Shown one piece after another: positions 50,430 through 57,515 of a stretch of DNA of 64,000 nt. The position numbers were made by a program, and so were the translations under genes. The notes beneath the pieces are model-generated. The model ran no database searches and was not told the origin of the DNA. It saw only the letters and a program-made list of their open reading frames with translations. The DNA lies in assembly GCF_001659685.2 (NCBI RefSeq), contig NZ_LXYE02000004.1, forward strand, positions 1 through 64,000. Direction: 5' to 3'. Position 1 is the stretch's first letter. Each line of letters starts with the position of its first letter. This DNA comes from Labilibacter marinus (GTDB taxonomy: Bacteria; Bacteroidota; Bacteroidia; Bacteroidales; Marinilabiliaceae).

Positions 50430-52655
50430 ATGGAGAACCAGATTGAACTTGTTCAATCAGAAAAGATTGAAATACGCAATAATTATAGAAGCTTATTAAG
50501 GGCTTGTAAAAATATATTATCTAACGAAGATGTTACCGAAGTACGAAAGGCTATTGAAATGGCTCTTCAGCGTAAAAAGGAATATAGACGGCCATCTGGT
50601 AAACTTTCAGCAATACATTCTTTAGAAGTTGCGAACATTGTTGCCTCGGAAATTGGATTAGGACGTACTTCCATTATATGTGCTTTGTTATATGATGTGG
50701 TTCAACACGAAGATGTTGAAAAGCATGAGATAGCAGAGATATTTGGTAAGAATGTAGAGGATATAGTAAGTGGTCTGATAAAGGTAAAAGAATTATATAC
50801 AAAAGACACGTCTATTGAATCTGAAAACTTCAGGAAACTACTTTTAACTTTTGCCCAAGATGTTAGGGTGATTTTGATAATTCTAGCGGACCGTTTGGAA
50901 ACTATGCGTAGCTTAAATCTTTATGCGCCAGAGGCACAACAAAAGATTGCTTCGGAAGTGGGCTATTTATATGCGCCTATGGCACACAGGTTGGGTTTAT
51001 ATGCAATTAAAAGTGAGATGGAAGATGGTGTAATGAAGTACACCAATCGGGAGATGTATAGCTACATTGCAAAAAAACTTAACGAGACCAAAAGAGCGAG
51101 AGAAAAGTATATTAAGGATTTTATTGAGCCGATTAAAAACGAGCTAGACAGTATTGGTTTAAAGTTTGATATTAAGGGACGAACTAAAACAATTCATTCT
51201 ATTCATAATAAAATGAAGAAGCAAAATACACCTTTTGAAAAGGTGTTTGATTTATTTGCAATTCGTGTTATTTTAGATAGTAAGGAAAAGGATGAAAAGC
51301 CAGATTGTTGGAAGGTATATTCTATTGTAACGGATAAGTATCAGCCCAACCCTTCACGATTAAGAGATTGGTTATCGATACCTAAATCTAATGGATATGA
51401 ATCGTTGCATACTACGGTTCTTGGGCCGGAGAAAAAGTGGGTGGAAGTTCAGATACGTTCGCATAGGATGAATGAAGTGGCTGAAAAAGGTTTGGCAGCG
51501 CACTGGAAGTATAAAGGAGGTTCAGGTGAAAAAGGTATGGATCAATGGTTGGCTAATATCCGCGAGGTATTGGAAAATCCAGAGAGAAATGCGGTTGACT
51601 TTATTGATGATTTTAAGCTTAACCTTTACGACGAAGAGGTTTTTGTATTTACACCTAAAGGAGAGCTAAGAAGATTGCCTAAAGGTGCAACTGTGCTCGA
51701 TTTTGCCTTTGATATTCATTCGGGGGTAGGTAAACAGTGTATTGGAGCTAAAGTGGATGGTAAGCATGCTTCTATCAAACAAGAATTAAAAAATGGAAAC
51801 CATATTGAAGTAGTTACTTCAAAAACACAAGAGCCAAGAGCGGAATGGTTAAATGTGGTAGTCACTTCTAGAGCAAAATCAAAATTAAAGCAAGCACTCA
51901 AAGATTTACAGTATAAAGAGTCCGAATTTGGAAAAGAGACACTAGTTAGAAGGCTGAAAAACTGGAAGATTGAATTAACAGATCAGTTGGTACATCAGTT
52001 GGTTAAACATTTTAAATCTAAATCAATCAATGATTTTTTTAGAGAAATTGCTTTAGGTACGGTTGACATTTCAGGAGTTAAGGATTTTGTTCAAAGCCAA
52101 GAGAAAAAAGATACCGAGAAAAATCAGGAAGCGGTTGCCCAGTTAAAGAGTGCAACAAACTTTGTGGCTAATGTAGATGAAGAAATAGCCAATGATGACG
52201 ATGTATTAAGGATTGATAAAAATCTGAGTAATGTAGATTATTCTTTGGCCAAGTGTTGTAATCCAATTTTTGGTGATGGTATTTTTGGTTTCGTTTCTGT
52301 AACAAGTGGAATAAAGATTCATAGAAACAATTGCCCTAATGCTCCAGAAATGCGTTCTAAATTTGGGTATAGAATAGTAAGTGCAGAATGGACAACAGGT
52401 AGCTCAGCTAACTTTCAAGCTACTTTAAAGGTTACAGGAAGTGATGATATTGGTATTGTAAGTAATATTAGTCAGGTTATTACCAAAGACCTTAAACTTA
52501 AAATGCGATCTATTTCAATTGACTCGCAGGAGGGAAGCTTCGAAGGCACGGTAACAGTGTTTGTGAATGACACAAGTATGCTTGACTTACTGATTAAAAA
52601 GATAAAGAATGTAAAAGGAATTTATAATGTATCTCGTATAGATTCTGCGAATTAG
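50430..52655 (+). CDS. RelA/SpoT-family (p)ppGpp synthetase with degenerate hydrolase site
   Basis: A 741-residue long RSH protein. Order: N-terminal HD domain (about 45-200), synthetase domain (about 230-360, with GRTKTIHSIHNKM and PKSNGYESLHTTVLG), TGS (about 400-465, VFVFTPKGELRRLPKG), helical and zinc-finger region (SLAKCCNPIFGDGIFGF) and a C-terminal ACT domain. In the HD domain H63 and D154 are kept, but the HDxxED motif reads Y88-D-V-V-Q92-H93. The metal-binding His and the catalytic E-D pair are therefore lost. The protein most likely makes (p)ppGpp but does not hydrolyse it, like E. coli RelA. A second, hydrolase-competent RSH should exist elsewhere in the genome. Confidence 0.93.
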   Translation: MENQIELVQSEKIEIRNNYRSLLRACKNILSNEDVTEVRKAIEMALQRKKEYRRPSGKLSAIHSLEVANIVASEIGLGRTSIICALLYDVVQHEDVEKHEIAEIFGKNVEDIVSGLIKVKELYTKDTSIESENFRKLLLTFAQDVRVILIILADRLETMRSLNLYAPEAQQKIASEVGYLYAPMAHRLGLYAIKSEMEDGVMKYTNREMYSYIAKKLNETKRAREKYIKDFIEPIKNELDSIGLKFDIKGRTKTIHSIHNKMKKQNTPFEKVFDLFAIRVILDSKEKDEKPDCWKVYSIVTDKYQPNPSRLRDWLSIPKSNGYESLHTTVLGPEKKWVEVQIRSHRMNEVAEKGLAAHWKYKGGSGEKGMDQWLANIREVLENPERNAVDFIDDFKLNLYDEEVFVFTPKGELRRLPKGATVLDFAFDIHSGVGKQCIGAKVDGKHASIKQELKNGNHIEVVTSKTQEPRAEWLNVVVTSRAKSKLKQALKDLQYKESEFGKETLVRRLKNWKIELTDQLVHQLVKHFKSKSINDFFREIALGTVDISGVKDFVQSQEKKDTEKNQEAVAQLKSATNFVANVDEEIANDDDVLRIDKNLSNVDYSLAKCCNPIFGDGIFGFVSVTSGIKIHRNNCPNAPEMRSKFGYRIVSAEWTTGSSANFQATLKVTGSDDIGIVSNISQVITKDLKLKMRSISIDSQEGSFEGTVTVFVNDTSMLDLLIKKIKNVKGIYNVSRIDSAN

Positions 52656-52665
52656 CTAATGATTT

Positions 52666-52711
52666 AAAAAGCAAAGGCCTGTTATCGAACGATAACAGGC
52701 CTTTGCTTTTT
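52666..52711. terminator. Bidirectional terminator between the RSH and GH16-like genes
   Basis: A 21-bp stem (AAAAAGCAAAGGCCTGTTATC with its complement) around GAAC. The A-tract on one side and T-tract on the other give a U-tail on both strands, so it can serve both convergent genes. Confidence 0.93.
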
Positions 52712-52724
52712 TATATGAATATTA

Positions 52725-54194
52725 TTAATTCAGTTGATAACATCTTACCCAGTCAATATCCATTGAAACAGGCAGTTTGTCTTGTTTTGGCTCTGATGTA
52801 AAATGAGTACTTAATGAAATGTACATTGGTTCTTGTGGCACATTCTGCGTAATTGTATGCACAGTAACACCATTTATTTTCCACACCATTTTATCTTTCG
52901 CCCAATCCAAAGTATAAATAAAGAATTCCTCAGCGGAACCTGGTATTTTAAGCGATTGAGAATCTTCTGAAACTTGACCATCCTTACTCCAGAAATTTGC
53001 AGCTTCAAACTTATTTTTAGCGTTCTCAGGTGTTTTAAGAATATTCACTTGAGGAGTCATCTTTTCTGATAACAACCAGAATGTATGCGCAGCAGGAGCA
53101 ACATGATTAAACTTAATTTTAGCTTCAAACCTTCCAAATTGTTGTCTAAAACTTTGCCCTGTACTTATGATACCAGAAGAGTATTCAAAATCTTTAGGAA
53201 CAAAACCAAACTGTGCATCCCAAACTTTACCTTTGCAAGATTCATTTTTCGAAATTATTCTAGCACAGCTATCTCTTAGTTCAATATTTTCATGCTTAAA
53301 AAATTGCTTTTCGTTAGCTTGAACGTAATTGTCGTTCATCAATGCTTTTCCCCAATAGTAACCAGTAATCCACTTATTCTCATCCAATTTAGGACTGTCA
53401 AAGTCATCTTCGAATGTAAGATTCCACTTATCAATATTTTTAAATGGATTATGCTCTTTGGTTTTTAAGAACCAAACAACATCTTCACTTTTAAATAAAG
53501 TTTTATATTCTTCAATGAGTTGGAACTCCTTAGATTTTTTAAAACGATTTTTATCGTTCATTTCTGTTCTGATATCTTCAAATTCCGAAGATTCGACATA
53601 GCTTTTAAGTTTAAGGTAGCTTTTAATTTCACTTGTTTCTTTTAGCTCCTCAGCATGTTTGCTCTTATCTATTTTTAATAACTTAATGTATCGTTTAACA
53701 TTGCCCGAGCGTTTCTTCTTTTTAAAGCTTTGCGCTTGGTTGTATGCGTCAGACTTTTTAAAAGGAACATCATTTTCATCGATAACCTTTTTAGTTTTTA
53801 GCTGATTAAACTCTTCCGACTCTACAAATTGCTTTAATTGTAAATACTCTTTAATTTCAGAGGTAGATTCTAATTTATTAATTTCTTCACTTTTGTCGTT
53901 ACGTAGGCATTTAACGTACATTTTTACATTACTCGACCTTTTGGCTTCTTTATACTTTCTTAATTGTTGAAAAGCTTCAGTGTCTTTAAAGCGTTCTTTT
54001 TTAAGTTTATCAACCTTTTGTTTAAACTCGCCTGAATTAACAAGTGTATCTAGTTCTGTATATCTAGAAATTGTTTCAGAATTTTCTAATTCGTGAAATC
54101 TGGCTAAGTCTTCTCTTAGGTGTTTGTTTTTATTCTCATACTTCTCCGTACTTGGAAACTTACTTCCGAATAAACTGCTGAATATATTTGCCAT
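52725..54194 (-). CDS. Catalytically dead GH16-fold protein with N-terminal helical repeats
   Basis: A 489-residue protein without signal peptide or lipobox. Residues 36-250 hold three Lys/Glu-rich helical repeats of about 70 residues, each with a core like SEIKEYLQLKQFVESEEF (near 112) and SEIKSYLKLKSYVESSEF (near 188), and linker NVKxYVKxL. Residues 255-489 are a GH16 beta-jelly roll (LTFEDDFDSPKLDENKW, FGRFEAKIKF, TFWLLSE, DWVRCYQ at the end). Where GH16 enzymes have E-x-D-x-x-E, this protein has Q382-V-N-I-L-K387 (53034-53051): both catalytic Glu and the assisting Asp are replaced. It is probably a carbohydrate-binding or structural protein in the cytoplasm. No partner gene is adjacent. 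Confidence 0.85.
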   Translation of the reverse strand: MANIFSSLFGSKFPSTEKYENKNKHLREDLARFHELENSETISRYTELDTLVNSGEFKQKVDKLKKERFKDTEAFQQLRKYKEAKRSSNVKMYVKCLRNDKSEEINKLESTSEIKEYLQLKQFVESEEFNQLKTKKVIDENDVPFKKSDAYNQAQSFKKKKRSGNVKRYIKLLKIDKSKHAEELKETSEIKSYLKLKSYVESSEFEDIRTEMNDKNRFKKSKEFQLIEEYKTLFKSEDVVWFLKTKEHNPFKNIDKWNLTFEDDFDSPKLDENKWITGYYWGKALMNDNYVQANEKQFFKHENIELRDSCARIISKNESCKGKVWDAQFGFVPKDFEYSSGIISTGQSFRQQFGRFEAKIKFNHVAPAAHTFWLLSEKMTPQVNILKTPENAKNKFEAANFWSKDGQVSEDSQSLKIPGSAEEFFIYTLDWAKDKMVWKINGVTVHTITQNVPQEPMYISLSTHFTSEPKQDKLPVSMDIDWVRCYQLN

Positions 54195-54433
54195 GTTGAT
54201 TTTAGATTTGTTAGTTTTTCAGGGCTATTGTACGACACAAAGCATAAATAGTTTTAAAAACAAGCTTAATTTGAACACTGAAATTAGTTATGTATGATTA
54301 TTGCATTCTAAAGTTAATTTTATTCACTGAAAAATAAAAAGTTAGGAAGAGAAAGTACCTTAATGCTTTTGTTTTAGTATTTGTACAATGATAAATATTA
54401 ATCCTTAAAATGCACTAAACACGATAATTTTTA

Positions 54434-54441
54434 TATTTTTG
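54434..54441 (+). promoter_or_regulatory. -7 element of the tRNA pair
   Basis: TATTTTTG matches TAnnTTTG and lies 10 bases before the tRNA-Gly 5' end. A -33 TTG is not evident. Confidence 0.5.
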
Positions 54442-54451
54442 CAACGCTAAC

Positions 54452-54527
<76 letters not shown>

Positions 54528-54559
54528 ACTAAGGGCGAGTACTTTCGCTCTTTTTTTAT

Positions 54560-54643
54560 GCCCAGGTGGTGAAATTGGTAGACACGCAGCCTTGAGGGGG
54601 CTGTGGGAGCAATCCCGTGAAAGTTCGAGTCTTTTCCTGGGCA
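54560..54643 (+). tRNA. tRNA-Leu (GAG)
   Basis: A class II tRNA with acceptor GCCCAGG/CCTGGGC, anticodon stem CAGCC/GGCTG with loop TTGAGGG (anticodon GAG), a long variable arm (TGGGAGCAATCCCG) and T-loop GTTCGAGTC. The CCA is not encoded at the correct place (the sequence continues CACC after discriminator A), unlike the neighbouring tRNA-Gly. It is 32 bases downstream, so the two are probably cotranscribed. Confidence 0.96.
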
Positions 54644-54648
54644 CACCA

Positions 54649-54686
54649 AAACTCCTAATTGATTTAATTCAGTTGGGAGTTTTTTC
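54649..54686 (+). terminator. Terminator of the tRNA pair
   Basis: ACTCC-TAATTG pairs with CAGTTG-GGAGT (two G-U pairs) around ATTTAATT, followed by six T. Confidence 0.85.
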
Positions 54687-54776
54687 TATACTCCAATTAA
54701 GTCTCTCATTTTTTATTATTCTAATTCCTGTATTAATTTTGCAATTAATTACATGGATATCTATATTTGAAGTTAT

Positions 54777-56444
54777 ATGAATCGATATCAAAGGAGTAAC
54801 TTTCTAGCTTTTATTTTTTTCATCTTTTTTACTTGTTCTGCATATGCTTCTTCAGAAATTGATAGTTTGTTGTTGCGGCTAGAACAAACAATGAACGATA
54901 GAGAAGTTTTTGATTTAGAAAAGAATAATAAAATTAAGCAGTTAAAAAGCTTACTAGAAAAAAAAGGAAATAATAAAGATCAAGTCTACTTTATCAATGA
55001 TCAGATTATTGATGAATATTTAACTTATACATTAGATTCTGCTTTACACTATCTCAATTCCAACATAAAAATATCGAAGGCACTAAATAGTATTGGACTT
55101 ATACATCAATCAAACATTAAAATGGCTGATATAATGGCTTCTACAGGTAGGGCTTTTGAGGCGTATGATATTTTAATGAAGATTAATAAGTTAAAGCTGA
55201 ATAATGAATTATTGATTGAATATTATAAAGCCTTAATTAAAGTGTTCAACGAGGTCAGCTTTTATTCAACTTTATCTGACAATTATTTAAAATATTATTC
55301 AAAGGTTGAAGCATATACCGATTCCCTTGTTCCATATTTAAATCCAGAATCGGATGATTACTTAGCCATTCAAGAAAAAAAATATCGAGATGATAGGCAC
55401 CTTTTAGAATGTAAAAAGATAAATACCCAAAGGTTATCTAAAACTAAAATAGGAAATAGGCATTATTCATTAATTACTTTTGAACGCTCATTGCTTTATC
55501 AATTGGAGGAGAATGAAGAAATGAGAATGAAATACCTGATTTTGTCAGCAATCTCTGATATTCAATCCTCCGTAAAGGATAATGCCTCTTTAACTGAACT
55601 TGCTTTAATATTAAATAAAAGGGGAGATGTGGACAGAGCACATGAGTATATTAAATTTTCGTTTGCAGATGCTACATTTTTTAATTCGGAATTAAGGTTT
55701 AAAGTTATTTCAGAAATATTACCCGTTATTAAAGAAGCTTACGAACTCAGAAACGAGAAACAAAGGAAAAAGCTTCGCGCATTATTATTTATAATTAGTG
55801 CTCTATTAATTTTACTATTGATATCTATCTTTTTTATAAATCGTCAATTGCTGACTTTAAGGCAAACTCAAAAAGAACTTAAAAAGATCAACGATCAATT
55901 AAATGCGCTTAATCAAGACCTAGCTGAATCGAACAAAAAGCTAAATCATATAAACGACCAATTATCGGAATCGAACCATGTTAAAGAGCATTATATTGGT
56001 AACTTTTTAAGTATTTGTTCCAATTATATTGATAAGATGGATCGGATGAATAAAATAGTGAACAAAAAAATTGCTAATCGTAAGGTAGAGGAACTATTTG
56101 CGGAAACAAAATCGAAGAAGCTAATAGATCAGGAGGTAAAGGAGTTTTACGAAAATTTTGACGATACTTTTTTACATATATTCCCAAACTTTGTGCAGGA
56201 ATTAAATGCCTTGTTGTTAGCAGATGAGCAAATTCAGTTAAAGTCGGAGGAACGTTTAAATACCGAACTTAGAGTTTTTGCTTTAATTAAATTAGGCATT
56301 ATTGATAGTTCAACTATTGCAAAGTTATTACGCTATTCAGTAAATACCATTTATAACTATCGTGTTAAAATAAAAAATAAAGCTAAGGGCGATAGAGATT
56401 CGTTCGAACAGCAGGTAACCCTTATTGGTGTTTCAAAGAAATAA
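54777..56444 (+). CDS. Membrane-bound DUF6377-type transcriptional regulator
   Basis: A 555-residue protein with a signal peptide (LAFIFFIFFTCSAYA) and a periplasmic helical, TPR-like sensor part (to about residue 335). A single transmembrane helix follows (LLFIISALLILLLISIFFI, about 337-357), then a cytoplasmic coiled coil and a C-terminal DNA-binding-like segment (FALIKLGIIDSSTIAKLLRYSVNTIYNYRVKIKNK), which reads as a helix-turn-helix. This is the organisation of the DUF6377 regulators next to Sus-type loci. It presumably senses an oligosaccharide in the periplasm and controls the susCDE-type genes that follow. It is the first gene of this polysaccharide locus. Confidence 0.8.
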   Translation: MNRYQRSNFLAFIFFIFFTCSAYASSEIDSLLLRLEQTMNDREVFDLEKNNKIKQLKSLLEKKGNNKDQVYFINDQIIDEYLTYTLDSALHYLNSNIKISKALNSIGLIHQSNIKMADIMASTGRAFEAYDILMKINKLKLNNELLIEYYKALIKVFNEVSFYSTLSDNYLKYYSKVEAYTDSLVPYLNPESDDYLAIQEKKYRDDRHLLECKKINTQRLSKTKIGNRHYSLITFERSLLYQLEENEEMRMKYLILSAISDIQSSVKDNASLTELALILNKRGDVDRAHEYIKFSFADATFFNSELRFKVISEILPVIKEAYELRNEKQRKKLRALLFIISALLILLLISIFFINRQLLTLRQTQKELKKINDQLNALNQDLAESNKKLNHINDQLSESNHVKEHYIGNFLSICSNYIDKMDRMNKIVNKKIANRKVEELFAETKSKKLIDQEVKEFYENFDDTFLHIFPNFVQELNALLLADEQIQLKSEERLNTELRVFALIKLGIIDSSTIAKLLRYSVNTIYNYRVKIKNKAKGDRDSFEQQVTLIGVSKK

Positions 56445-56789
56445 CATAATTCTTCAAGTTTTATTGATATCTATTAATTACTCCATTATCTTATTTTGTA
56501 GATGAAGGTAATAGAAGAATATTGTCAAAAAGTATACGGTTTTGAATAGATTACTTCCAATATTCAATTTATATTATCCACTTTTTTTATAAATGTTAAA
56601 AAATGTAACCAGTACAAATACAGGTCTTAGCGTATTTTTTAAGTCCTAATGTATCCACTATTTCACTACTTAGGTTCGGAATTACTCCCTTTTTCCATTC
56701 CCTTTACAATCGAGAAATAAATCAGCTCGAAATGTATAATCAATCGGATGATAATATCCTTAACCTCCGATTTTAAAATCTAATTAGTG
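56445..56789 (+). other. Intergenic control region of the Sus-type operon
   Basis: 345 bases between the regulator and the first operon gene, without coding sequence. TTATTTTG near 56491 is one mismatch from the -7 consensus. A CGGATGATAATATCC / CTCCG stretch near 56745-56770 is weakly self-complementary. No firm promoter or operator can be assigned. Confidence 0.35.
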
Positions 56790-57461
56790 ATGAAAAAAAT
56801 ACTACTACTATTTATTACGGGATGGAGCCTAATTAATTTGAATGCTCAACACAATGTAACTTTAAAAGTAATCGATAATCAGGATGGTGCTTTAACCAAT
56901 AAAGTGGACGATAACAATGAAACGAATGTGTTTTGTTGGGCGGGTAATGGTGCTGGAACACTTTATGCTGGTGATTGGTGGTATCCTATGTATAACGGCG
57001 AGGCAGGAAGAACAGGAGGACTTTTGGTAAAAGACAATGGTGTTTGGACATGGCAATGTACTTTCGAAAATGTTGCTCCAGGTGATTACTGGTGGAAACC
57101 TTATATGAAAACATTAGGTTGGTCGCCTCTTCGTAATTTATACAATTATGATGAAAATGGTGATTTACACTTCTCTGTAGCACAGGATGGTACTGTTTCT
57201 GGACAAACTTCATTAGAGCTTCCATTGACTGCTACTAACACACAACAAGAATTAACAGAAGAGCTTAATGTTTACACCAGAGACAAGGTTATAGTAGTAG
57301 CTAATGTTAAGCAAGGAGAAGATATATTTCTTTTTAATCTCTCAGGTAAACTTGTATCAAAAGCCTTGGGTAACTCAACAGAAGTAGAAATTACAGTTGC
57401 TCAATCTGGCATCTATTTGGTTAAATCAGGCCAATCCTCAATTAAAGTTTTTGTGAAATAA
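56790..57461 (+). CDS. Small secreted protein with a T9SS-type C-terminal domain
   Basis: A 223-residue protein with a signal peptide (KKILLLFITGWSLINLNAQ). The body is Trp-rich with aromatic clusters (NVFCWAGNGAGTLYAGDWWYP, VWTWQCTFENVAPGDYWWKP), as in carbohydrate-binding modules. The last 75 residues (from TEELNVYTRDKVIVV to SGQSSIKVFVK) match the type A sorting domain of type IX secretion cargo. It is therefore probably exported across the outer membrane and bound or released. The GTG at 56787 directly precedes the ATG at 56790; the ATG is the better start. It leads the susC gene by 54 bases. Confidence 0.75.
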   Translation: MKKILLLFITGWSLINLNAQHNVTLKVIDNQDGALTNKVDDNNETNVFCWAGNGAGTLYAGDWWYPMYNGEAGRTGGLLVKDNGVWTWQCTFENVAPGDYWWKPYMKTLGWSPLRNLYNYDENGDLHFSVAQDGTVSGQTSLELPLTATNTQQELTEELNVYTRDKVIVVANVKQGEDIFLFNLSGKLVSKALGNSTEVEITVAQSGIYLVKSGQSSIKVFVK

Positions 57462-57515
57462 AGCAATCGCCAAAATGTTTCTAAGCGATATTTTTTAATC
57501 TATAATAAAATAAGA

